Positions 1 to 11,492 of a stretch of DNA of 64,000 nt are shown one piece after another. Within the stretch, counting starts at the first letter, position 1; every line of letters begins with the position of its first letter. Source of the DNA: Gnetum montanum. Its lineage: Eukaryota; Streptophyta; Gnetopsida; Gnetales; Gnetaceae. The stretch spans positions 544,204 through 608,203 of the forward strand of contig MNCI01027140.1 in the NCBI GenBank assembly GCA_015680685.1, written 5' to 3'. The notes beneath the pieces were generated by a model. It saw only the letters and a list, made by a program, of their open reading frames with translations, made no database searches and was not told the origin of the DNA. The translations under genes were made by a program, and so were the position numbers.

Positions 1-289
1 TAGGCTAGATTAGATTTTCTTACCCTTTTCCACCTAGCTTAGCTTAGTTAATATTATTTTCCACTGCCTTCAGGAGTAGCGTTAGAATTAGGAACACATC
101 ATACACCTCACTCTAGACTAAACCATACGTGACAAATATAATACTAGTCCTGGTGGGAAGACAACAAACTACGGCCTAAGGATAACTGTCTAGGTGCCAC
201 AACTAGTCCGTTTGCGAAGTTCGACCGGATTGCACGTGAGAACGCTCGTATTCATATGGTTGAGTGTAGGGGTACCTCGCCACTCATCA
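1..289 (+). repeat. 3' end of an Athila-like gypsy LTR (truncated by window start)
   Basis: This segment is clearly related, base by base, to 63,450-63,718, the end of the right-hand LTR. Shared landmarks are TAGATTAGATTTTCTTACCC, GCCTTCAGGAGTAGC, GGTGGGAAGACAAC, GTTCGACCGGAT and the terminal block GGTACCTCGCCACTCATCA. The LTR ends in CA at 289. The bases that follow do not resemble a primer-binding site, unlike those after 63,718. This is therefore the 3' LTR of an element lying to the left, or a solo LTR. It has several small indels relative to the right-hand copy. Confidence 0.8.
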
Positions 290-464
290 ACAATGAACCC
301 TAGTACCATCCATAGGTGCTTAAGTTCTAGTGCTTACTATGCTAGTTTGTGTAATGCCTGGTTCAACACCTATGGTTCTTGTTGCTAGAAAGATTATTAT
401 TGCTATGGATGCCATTGCTACTGCTAATTACTGGTTGTTGTTACTTCAGTACTTGGTGATGTAA

Positions 465-3366
465 TGTAACATCCTAGTTCAAGATACCCCTTCCTAGTTG
501 GTATGTCTTATGACTTGAATCCCTAGTATATTATTTGTTTAGCCTCTGCTTTGTGTTTATACCTTGGAACTTTATGTGCCATGCTTTGGATTTTATTTAT
601 GTTTATTTACATGGTTGAGCTATGTATCTTGTAAGTACCTTTATAAGATTTTGTATACATTTTAATTATTTTATTTTAAGCATATGTGTACTAATGCTTA
701 TTGGAGTTTTCAGTAAGTAGGTATTAACTACTTGATGGGCTATTGGAAAATGGTTTCTACATCAAGCATGTGGTATGTTTTGATGGTTATACTTAGAACA
801 ATGCTCTTATAATTAATTGGTGTGTGATTAGAATATTTTATATTTTATTTGCTAGAATAGGCATATAGAGTAGTGCCCTCCACATAGATTTTTTGGAGGT
901 CAAACCTCAGATATTTTTTAGCTTATGGCTCTTCTATTTCTTGCTAATTAGCAATTAAAAATAATTGGAGGATCCATGTTGGGAATAGATTATTTTATAA
1001 ATTATACATATATATTAGTTTTAAAATTATGATACATGTATTTTTATGAGCTTTAGTCACTTATTAGCATCAACTATTAGCTAGACCCTAACATGCACTT
1101 TTGAGTCTAAATACTCAACAACTATTTCATTAGAAAGCATTATTTTTTTCATTGACATTTGGAAGATAGTGCTAGAAAGGGAGACAATGTCGAATGGGAG
1201 AAGAAATGATATTTAAGCTTGTGCAACCTTTTAAATCTACATGAATTCTTTTCTTTTAGATTTTCATTCCTAGATCTCTTATGGATATGATCATTGATCT
1301 TTGCCTTCATATAAGATTGAAACCATTCTAGGAGATCTCAACCACATGAAGGTTTTAGTTACTAGTGCTTCCATCTAGGTAGGGAAATTAATATAATACT
1401 TGTTCTTGGGTTTTGGCTCCACAAGGTTAATGCACATTTCATTTTTAATGGCATATGTTTGAAAAATGAATTTTCTAGGTGCTTATTTATGTGATTTCAA
1501 TTTTGATATATACTTATATTATATTGATAATATTCCATGATGAATTGCTTTTTAAATAGAACTATTCTAGATTTTGTTAATTTTTATTGAATTTTAGGAT
1601 GAATTTATAGGATTTCTATTTTATTTTAGATTTTCTAGACTTGATTCCTTCTCCTATAATTTTCATGCTAAAGGAAAAAGTTTTAGTCATGCTGACATGA
1701 ATAACGAGATAATTTTCCTTAGTTGTATGGCTATCATGAGTTTTGTTATGTGGTGAAAGTTACAATGTTTTATATGTGCATATGTGAAAATGCTATTGAT
1801 AGGAACAAATAAAGAAAATGATTATCTTGGCCATTAGGATCTTAGACATGAAGTTTTAACACCAAAACCATAATTTTGACTTGAAAAATGGAGAAGGAAA
1901 AAAAGGGAATCCTTAACTAAAGCTTGTAATTCATTAAGGTAATTGAAATCAGTAAGTTAGTTCATTAGTTGGTTTTTTATTGGTGATGCTTATGTAGTTT
2001 TCCTTTCTTAAAAAGTGTCTTGTTAGTTATAGCTTATTCTAGTCATCTTTCTTAGCAAGTGTTTGATTATGTTTTCCCACCAACTTGGGCTTGGTTTAAT
2101 GGATTATTTTTGGATACTAAGTTTGTCTATTGTATGATGCTTATGTAGGTTACCTTTCTCAGTAAGTATTTTTGTTAGCTAATGGTAATGCAAGTTGTCT
2201 TTCTTAGTAAGTATCTTTTGGTTTGGTAAAGCTAGCATGGAGGGAGTGGTTGGTTGGTTGGTTTTAAAGCAATGTTGAGGCATTCTACAATACTTTGGTA
2301 TTTGTAGTAATGAATTCCTATAGGTTTTGGTCTTTAAATATACTTTAAGAAGAGGGATTTACATTTGGACCCTTGGTGAATGACAGAAATCAAGATGATA
2401 ATTTAGTTGAACTTAGTATTGAATTTAAGAAATAATAAATAAGTCTTGAAGACATATTTTGATTCATTTGGTTTTATTTTTGGATAAAATCTTATTGTGC
2501 ATAATGTGTAACCTTTCTAAATTTGACATGTTTAAAATTGATAGTTTGGTACTAGCTTCAATGAGGTTTGGTATTGGATAATGAGGGAATTTTGGTTTTG
2601 TTGTTTGACATTATAAGGTTATTTATTTGGTGATTTGATGTATTTTTTATTAGTCCTAACATTTTTGGATGTAGAAACCCTTGTGCATGGTTGTCTAGCT
2701 ACCCAATGTTTAGTTCCAAAGCTCTTAAATAAGTATTCATAATTTATTTTTTCTACTCAGTCACATGCTAGTGAAGAGAAGTAGATGGAGAAGGTGATTC
2801 TTAGAATATATTTTATGCATTTCTAGTATTTTTGAAAGTTTGAGATTTATGTAATTTCTTTCAAGCTACAACGTTAAGTTGGTATTGTTATAATTTATAA
2901 TGCCCTTTAGTTTATGTGTGGATTTTATACTTGGCTATCTTTAGTGTAGGAGAAACTTTAGTTTTGAGCATTTATTTATGTTATGGGATTGAAATGTAAA
3001 AATAGTACTTACTATACATGCTTAGTGAGTAGGTGGATGCCCAGTACCTTTTTATTAATGTTATATACGTATATGTTATTTTGCTAATGTATTACTATTT
3101 TGGATACTAGATATTTTTGCATGGGCATTAGGGCTATACAAACTATTATTGCCTAGTGAGCATGTTAGGTTTTGTATGTAAGGGACTATTGGCACTGTAA
3201 TTTTATATTAAATCTATTTCTTTTTATTTACCCCTTTGTACCTAGTTAATGGATGCTTATTACTTTGGCTATTATTTTCTTTAGCATCCTCTCAAGTTTA
3301 ATACATTGTAATTTAATTTTCCTAAGTCAAGCCTTTCTAGCCTAAGACTAAGTTAGGGGGCATTAT
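465..3366. repeat. Possible decayed 2.9-kb LTR-like segment
   Basis: A TGTAACATCC start at 465 resembles the usual first bases of many plant gypsy LTRs. A G-rich stretch near 3,345-3,366 (CCTAAGACTAAGTTAGGGGG) resembles the end of the segment at 7,786-10,680. The lengths are alike (about 2.9 kb), but I could not align the interiors by eye. Otherwise the stretch is AT-rich with no coding region or domain I can recognise. Inference only. Confidence 0.2.
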
Positions 3367-5560
3367 ATGAAAGCTCCTTCCCATAGCTTCTTGGCTAAAA
3401 TAGATTTTATAATCTCTATCTAGAAATTTTTTACCAACCAACATATGGTCTCATGACTATACTGGGAAATTTCTCCTTATTTGCTTAATTTGTGAATTAA
3501 ACATGGAAAAAGGAGGGTTTTCCTACTTGTTTTATTCTTTTGAAATCTTTATTCTATCTATAAGAAGAGGAGATAGGCCATGTTGATATGAAATTTTCTG
3601 CTAAGAATTGCACTCACTCAGGCTAAGAAAGATGTGATTTTATTTAGGCATACCATTGGATTAACATGGTACATTATAATCTTGAAGTAGATCTTCTTAG
3701 TGTAGTCAAGAAGCTGTATTTCTTGTGATCCAGACCATATGTGTGCTAGATCCACTTTGCATTATTTTCAAAACCTTATCAAGTAGATACTTTTATAAAT
3801 TGAACTTATTCATTAGAAATGTGTAGTACCTTTACATTGCCTTCATTGAATATGAGATAGAAATATCTCCTATCTTAATTATGGTATCAGGTTATTGATT
3901 ACTTCAAAAGGGATGTATTTCCTTAAGGTACCAGTTCCCATTAGTGGATAAGGCTAGCCAAAGATAAGAGGCCTACAATGACTTCTTCATTTCCCATAGA
4001 GTGAACTTTAAGAATGAGAGAAATTTTTTCTTAGGAAGTGCATTGCTAGACTTGTACCTTTTCAAACGATACTTTGCCTTGTATAGATGCTGTAGACTAT
4101 ACTCATTAATTGAACTTTTGGTTCTTCGAGTGCTAGTTTTCCAACTTGAGACCATTTAGGCTCTTTGCCATGTTCTTGTCCTCTTAGTCTTTTTTCCTTA
4201 CATAAGTCCTCTAATCTCATGAACACACTTTGATACCATTTGTAGTCTTCAAAAGATTAACATTAGTCTTTGGTTAACTTTTCATTAATATTTTAACCCT
4301 TTTTGGATCCTTAGTTAGATCAGGCTTTGAAGAATATACCATTAGAGGCTTAAGTCGATTATTAAATTATATTTTTAAGGCTTAAGATAACTAGAAATTT
4401 CAAATACTAAGTTATTTTGATCAAATTCATTATTAGTTACCTTAAGGTTTGAGAATGTGATGTTAAAATTTTTTTAAATTTCATGTTCTAAGTGCTTCCA
4501 TGATGAAGAGCTTAAGGATTTTTGAATAGATAAAATCAGAGTTCTAGTTTGCAAGATATCACTTCTAGAAGGTTCTAGGCTCTCAAAATGGAATAAACAA
4601 TCTAGGTGTTTCAAATGAAATATGAAAAAATAAAGGGGGTCATGCCATATTTATATAGTTTTATAGTTACAATGTCATAGGCATTAGAACTAAATTTTTT
4701 CCTTTATTTTTTTTTTAGCAAAATTGCCATTTTGAAATGTTTCTTGAAGTTTGGAGCCTCTTGGGGATTGCTAGGTTGAGGATTGAGTCTTAACAATGCT
4801 CATAGAATTGGAAAAATCGTGACAATTAGTTACTAAGATCCAATAATGGTTAAGAAATAGAGAAAAGAAAATTTAATAAAACATTTTAAAATAATTAAAA
4901 ATGAATAGAAATGGATTCCAAAAAATTCATGAAATTAATGAAGTTACTCATGATGTTCCTGAAGATGTGAGATTTTTTTATGACCATAATTGATAAGAGT
5001 TATATAACTGGATCTTCCTCAAAGGAGGCTTCTACCTTATTTACCATTGCATAAACACTTCTATAGGTGTTCATGGGTACCTTAGGATTCAAACATTGAT
5101 CATGTCTATACCTCAACTAACACATAAGCACCTTGGCTGAAAACCTATGCTATGCTACATATAACCACAGGATTTATAATTGCTTAATGTTAATAAGAGA
5201 AGATGAATTAATTAGGGATGAGAAAACCATAATGTAAGGTATCCTACCATGATTATAGTAGGTCTCACATGTGATATATAGTTAAAATAACCATCATTCC
5301 TCTCAGTCAAGGTTTCAAACCAAGTCCAACAAGTACTAGGGACATTGTATTACATCATCTTGGGATCCACCACCCTGAGATTGAATATCCATCACATGTA
5401 GACATAATGACCTAGACAAGAAAATAAGAAAAATAGGATGTTAGGAATTTTAAAGATAATTAATTAATCAATAGTATAGTAGTTATGGACCTTGGGCCAT
5501 TGGTTGGAGATGAGTCTTTAGATAGGGATTGTACATATTTCTAGCCACATAGTTAATGCT
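3367..5560. other. AT-rich stretch, nothing recognised
   Basis: I see no coding domain, LTR terminus or tandem repeat here. It may be old LTR or untranslated retroelement sequence downstream of the minus-strand integrase at 6.9-7.8 kb, but nothing in the sequence proves that. Confidence 0.3.
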
Positions 5561-5579
5561 AATCCCATTAGATAAGAAA

Positions 5580-5785
5580 CTTTAGACATGGATCATATGC
5601 CTTTCTATTCATATAATGGGACTAGTTTAAGGGATCATGAGATTCTTGGAAATAACCTACCATGAGGCTTGGATCACATGTCTTTCTAGTGGTACCCCAA
5701 TAATGATAGCATATAAATTAGTTAATTATTTTGTCATCCTTGTCAAAGACCTTTAGATATGGGTCACATGCCTTTCTAGTGATAT
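5580..5785 (-). repeat. Triplicated motif of the Athila-like 3' region (minus copy)
   Basis: Three copies of a block like GATCACATGTCTTTCTAGTG lie at about 5,587, 5,671 and 5,761, spaced 84-90 bases. The reverse complement, CACTAGAAAGACATGTTAC, occurs three times at 29,989-30,195 on the other side of the plus-strand integrase remnant. In both places the block lies about 1 kb downstream of the integrase in coding sense, so it appears to be a conserved part of this family's 3' non-coding region or LTR. Confidence 0.6.
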
Positions 5786-5799
5786 AACAAGGGAATAAT

Positions 5800-6899
5800 T
5801 ATTTTATGTATTATTTTCTTAATATAATATAAACATGAGTAGTGATGCATCAATGTGAGGCTAGTGGGATCTAGGATGGAGATCCAAGCAATCAACAAAT
5901 CCCTAGTGATCATTCCCTTTTGGTCCTTTCTTCTTTCTTAAAGGCATAGTGATCATTGGTTAATTAGATATTTTTAATGTGATTTAAACCATATTACTTC
6001 CATGAAAAGGACTGTTATTAATTGAAAATGAAGGGATGGATGACATGGTAGCACTACCATGTACAATTAATCTTTCTATACGGAACAAAATTCTAACCTA
6101 TGCACTTAATTCATGCATAATGATCGGCAACATGATAAAAAAAAGGAAACTATTTCACAAAATTATAAAATAAAAGATACAATAAAAAATTAAAATTTTT
6201 AAATAAATTAAAAATAACAAGAAATGTAAAATGTACTAAGAAATAAGACAAGATAAAAAATTAAGAAAATTCTATAAAAACTATCAAAATAGTAAAAATA
6301 GGAAAAATGATAAAAAAATTAAAAAATGTCCTTACAATTCTTATATTATAATGAAGAATCTCCTTCATGACTAAGGTTTAAAGAGGAAATATGGAAAATG
6401 GATTAGGTGACAATGATATTGGACGATGATGAGATGGCCATGACCTTTTAGGATTTCTTAAATAGCTATATCTATTGAATGTTAACTAGAATTAATTTCT
6501 ATGGATTTGTTTGGTGGTATTTGTAGGGCACTTGACTTGTAAAGATCATGGATAATTTATAGTTCTTAAAGCATTTGCAACTTAGTGCATTGGGACACGT
6601 AATTAGATTGTAATATATGACATTATACTTGGTTGGAGTTCTTGATAACTAATTTTATTATCATGTCTTTTCTTATGATAGACTTCTTGGATTTCATTAT
6701 GCATTAGAAATATTATTCAGTTCTCATCTAGTACATTTAAGCTCATCAATATTTCACTCTAGGCTATATTGTGATTCAAGTAAAGATCACATGAAGTTAT
6801 TAGTGTATGAATCTCTTCGTGGATTAGTAGTTTGGATAATTTTCTTTACATCAAATTGTAGGGAGAGTAGACTATATGAAGTTTATATGTTAAGTAGTA
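5800..6899. other. A-rich non-coding stretch downstream of minus-strand integrase
   Basis: The segment from about 6,120 to 6,350 is very A-rich on this strand. No domain is visible. By position it is the sequence between the integrase end and the 3' LTR of the minus-strand Athila-like element. Confidence 0.3.
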
Positions 6900-7785
6900 T
6901 GTGCATAGGGCATTATTTAGTTTTATGTTCCAATCCTTCATATATTTGCTAATTATATGCATTATAATCCTAGTGATTTTCTTATTAGTAATCTCAGCTT
7001 GTCTATTAGCTTGGGATGACAAGATGTGATAATTTTATATTCTACCCCTAAGTGTTGCATCAGTCTCTTAAATGTATCCCCAATAAAATTTGTTTCATTG
7101 TTAGAAATGAGTATGCATGGCATACCAAACCTATTTACTACTTGTTACATAGTGAACTTAGTAATGGTTGTAGTGCAATTAGTAACTACAGAAGCTTTGA
7201 ATTTCTTCATATAGTAATCAATAACAACACTAATTTAGGCCTTGTTATTTGACATGGGAGTGATATGATCCATGAAGTTAATTATCCATAAATTGAATGG
7301 CTCTAGTGGTCAAATCCACTATTGTAGTTCCTTAAAGCATGATGTGACTCCTCAATCATATTGAGAGAATTTGTAAGAGATCATGAAGTGATGTGCATCT
7401 TGAAAGAGTATGGACAAGAAATATCTAGTCATACGAGTCCTTATGGCTATGTTTCTTCCCATGGAGTGGTCCCACAAGGTCCTTCATGTGCATCTTGAAG
7501 AATCCTTAGGTAGTTCTACTTTGGTATGTTCCATTAAACAAGGACATCTACATGAATTTTATATAGGTTATCCTTTTTCTCTAAGTAGTTCTTGGCTTGG
7601 TCAAGAAATTATTGCATTTGGTATTTGTTCCATTTAGTAGTGACCTTTTTCTTTTTTAAGTAGGTGAGCTGGTTAGCAAACCAAGGATTGGTTGTTGAAA
7701 ATGAGGATATAATAGCCTTGCCAAATAAAGACTCATTAGGAAATTAGTTTAATAGAAGCTCTTCATCAATCTTGTTTTTCCATCT
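6900..7785 (-). pseudogene. Decayed Ty3/gypsy (Athila-like) integrase
   Basis: Read on the minus strand with several stops and frameshifts, this encodes the linker after RNase H and an integrase. In order I see a segment like the plant gypsy FPDE..L linker (FPNESLFGK), a decayed zinc-binding region with FQDAHHFMISYKFSQ, then the core beginning PFQLWIINFMDHITPMS. Core motifs are VVIDYYMKKFKA (first catalytic Asp kept), LISNNETNFI (second Asp replaced by Asn) and QANRQAEITN (third residue, Glu, kept). The closest relative in the window is the plus-strand copy at 28.0-29.3 kb, which shares linker and core. Retroviral integrases insert element cDNA into chromosomes; this copy cannot work. Coding similarity stops at about 7,785, where a TGTAAC terminus starts. 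Confidence 0.8.
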
Positions 7786-10680
7786 TGTAACCCCTTACCA
7801 TAGCACCTTACAATATAGTGTTATGTTTGGTTATGTGTGTTTAGTAGTAGTGAGGGCATGTGATTACATGTAGATTGCTATGATATTATGATGATGTATT
7901 TTCTAAGATCTTATTGATATATACTTATATGTGTTTAGGTACCATGACTATACACATTGATCTTGTGGGATGTATTAGAAAAATATTTGTGACTAGTAGG
8001 AAAGGAGGACATGAGATTATGAACAATAATCTAGTACGTATCTATGACCTATTCTTGATTTATGATATTATTCATGATGGTAATGTGATCATGTTTTACA
8101 TGTCTAATTATGCATTTGATATTATGGTTATGTTGTGGATATATTGTGCTAGTTGGGGGTTTGATCATAATTTTATTTGAATCTTTGTGTAGTGGTTATG
8201 AGTAAAGGGTATTACTTGGAATGAGTAAAATAGAAATGGACTTATGAAATTCACCTATTTGAAAAACTAAAAATAAAATAAGTTAAATCATATATCATAT
8301 ATAGTTTATATTAGATAAAAATAAAAATAATCTAGTATTGGTATGCATGGTCGTAAGCTAAGTTTATGGAATGAATAAGAGGTATGTTATGTGAATTTTA
8401 AATACTCATGATATGAATCATGATCATGTTTTGCCATGGATGGATTTTATATTTGGATTTATCCAAATTACCATTATAATTTCAAATGGTATGATTACTT
8501 TCAAGAGGGTGTAGGATTTAGATTATAGTTTCCAAAAATGTATGAACATTATGAATTCTTGATGACTTTGGTTGGATAAGTGTGAGTTTGGTTTACTACT
8601 CTTGTTTTAGGTCAAGTAAATTGCTATTTTATCAAAGTTTATGCAAAGCATAGGCTGTGCTAAAGTTTTAGTTTGTTCATGCTTGGTTTTTAGAAGAACT
8701 GTGAGTTATAGTATCCTCATGATGAAGGACTTTCAGAGAAATGAAAGTTGTAGCATCTTTGCATTGTAGTCACACTAAGATATTTTTAACTATTGAGAAT
8801 TATGATGGAATCATGGAAAAGTCATAGTAAGTATCAAGAAAAATGTAAGTTATTGTCATCTATAGTGGGATCATGGTGGAAAATGCTATGTTTTTATTTC
8901 TCTATTCATGTAGTTAGGATGAGCCATACCTAGGTTGTAGCTAGTTCACACTGAAGATTTTGACCTCCCCATGAGTCATAGTTAAGTCTCACTTAGATTT
9001 TTGTAAGGGATTGCAAAATGTAGTTTAGTCATGGTGGAACATAAGGCTTGTTGTATGATATTAGTATGGGAAGATGAGATCTATGATTAGTTTGACCATC
9101 TTGTATCATGCTTCTAGGATAATATGAAATTGTTTTAGTAGTGATTTGATAGGTTATGTTATTTGTTTTATATTGCATGATTGATGACTTGTAGCACTAT
9201 GTGCTTGTAATTTTGGAGAATATGATGTATGGAAAAAATTGAATTAGGCTACATGCATGAAGTTTATGATGTGCTATATGTTAAATCACTTGCAAGTGTG
9301 ATTTGACTAGTTACATAAGTTTTATTACTATTAGTGTGGTACAATAAAGATTAGTAATGATGTATGTAGCATAGCGTGCCATCATTAGAGTGGGATAGTA
9401 TCATGGGTGATACATGCAATATAAGTTACTTATGGTATGTAGTTTTATATAATTTGTAATAGTGCATATAGCACAAGTTTCTTATAATTGTGTGGTGGTT
9501 GGAGTCAACATGAGAAAGTGAACTAGTTGATGGTGAGGCATGCTAGAGGCATTAGAATGATCCATTATAGGATGAAGTAGCAAGAATCTTATCTTAGGAC
9601 TCATCTAGAAGTGGGAGATAATAGGTAGGAAAATATGATTGGTATGAGATATAGGAGAGTCATGGGCTACACTTAGATCTATCCTTTAGAAGTCTAGTGG
9701 CTTGGGACTTCAGGTTAGTGAGTACTAGCACTAGTAGTAATAATAAAGACTAAGAAAATATCTATAGGTACATGATAGAAATAAGTATTTATGACAATGA
9801 ATACAAACTTTACACCAAGTGTAGATATGTTATTTATGATAAGGGTGATTAATGAATATGGATTAGCAGACAAGTTGCTAATTTATTGGAGTACTAGTTG
9901 CTTGTAGCATAGGTTTCCATGTGAGTTAGTTTAGTTTAGTATGCTTGTGAATTGATATGACTTGAATTCAGTTTGATTATGTGTTAGCATGGTTTAGTAT
10001 ATAAGTATTAAAATATGATGTTTTTGGTTATATTATGTTTGGCCTAGTTATGATTTGGATATGGTGTGAGGCATGATTTATGATGGAAATATGAACAACT
10101 TGATGCAAGGTGCCACTATTTCCATTCCTTCTTTCAAGTATATAATCTATTAGGAATTTCATAGAAGTGTAAATGTTTTTCATTCAATTCTATGCTAACT
10201 ATATCTTAGGTAGGTAAGAAAAAAGGGAGCATAAAATGTTAGTAGAATTGAGGGAGAGGGTAGAGTTTTAATCTATTTTTATATATTTGTACTTTTGTAT
10301 CTATTTTCTAGAGGGATGAATATTTTTGATCATAGTATTATATTTTATAGCTTTTTATAAATGGTTAACTATCATCATAGATGTATAAAATGTATATATT
10401 ATGCATATTTTCTCTTGAAATTATTGACCTAATTAGCATAGTTATTAAGATAGTTTGATTTTGTGGATGTTATGTTTCATGTGTGTGTGTGTGTACATCA
10501 TTTGGTTATGAGTCTATATATATATATATATGGTCTTATTATTATGTTTTTCTTGTGGCATAGATTCTTTTGTTATGATTTATAATATGTTATGCATACA
10601 TGAGTTCTTTATTCCTCTATTAAGCTTATTAAATGGTTATATCCTAAGCTTAACTTGGGAGGGGCACATGGGGTGTTACA
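7786..10680. repeat. Possible solo LTR or LTR-like insertion, TGTAAC...GTTACA
   Basis: The segment starts TGTAACCCC and ends GGGGCACATGGGGTGTTACA, so the ends form a TG...CA inverted terminus like many plant gypsy LTRs. The integrase linker of the flanking minus-strand element breaks off exactly at 7,785, consistent with an insertion edge. The flanking pentamers (CATCT and TAGTG) do not match, so no target duplication supports the right edge. The interior is AT-rich without a domain, with a short GT run (10,480-10,494) and an AT run (10,514-10,532). Confidence 0.4.
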
Positions 10681-11492
10681 TAGTGATATAAAAATACTTT
10701 TATTTTAAGAGGTAAAGATGTTAGGTAGATTGGACCTATCACAGTGAAGACTACAGGCTCATCTTGGAAGCCTTTCTTTCCTAAGCATGGAAATTTCCCC
10801 CCAATGTGAAAGCTCCACACCTAGCATGGTAATTGCATCCCCACTAGCATGGAAGTCACAACAATCAAATTTTAACACTTTATGCACTCCAACGTTGACT
10901 AGCCATTTCAATAATCATGATGAAGAGCTTAGCATGGAAGATTCATCTTTAGCATGAAAGTTGTGCCCTTGGTATTATTTATAGTGAATGGAATGGACAT
11001 GGGGGAAAGGAACTTACTATATATGATAACCTCCCAAATTTGGGTAATCATCTCACCTATATGAGGTAGAAATTTGTAGACAAATTATAGCCAATTTGTA
11101 GTTATTATGCAACCAAATTTCAGCCAAATTTTAGCCATTTTGTAGCACCATTCATGGCCCAAAGCCTATAAAAAATAGCCTCAAACACCATTGTTGGGTT
11201 CCACCTTTTTGACACTAGAATACATTGAGCATACATACACTTGACCAAGCAATAATTCCACACTTGGAGGATTCTCAAGCACTCAAGGGCTGTTGCAATC
11301 TCCCACATTTGCATTCTCTTGAACCCCAACATGAAAGAATTATCACCTTGAGACTTGTGGATTTTTAGTGTCAATGTGGCACTTTTGGGATTTTCAAACC
11401 CCAACATGGAGCAATCTAGCATCCAAATTTTTCACTTTTCTTATCCCTAGTAGTTACCAACATTACACATATGAGATTGTAGTACCAAAGGT
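10681..11492. other. Region downstream of minus-strand gag, nothing recognised
   Basis: In coding sense this follows the gag pseudogene, where protease and reverse transcriptase would be expected. I find neither. A 100-residue open frame on the minus strand (11,120-11,422) has no recognisable motif. Confidence 0.3.

Noticed and set aside
10480-10532. GT and AT runs as a regulatory feature
   Set aside because: Short simple-sequence repeats, common in AT-rich plant DNA.
465-10680. A single 10.2-kb element with LTRs at 465-3,366 and 7,786-10,680
   Set aside because: The lengths agree, but the interiors do not align by eye, no primer site follows 3,366, and an Athila-like integrase in between is better explained by the 14-kb element. 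A computed alignment of the two segments would decide.
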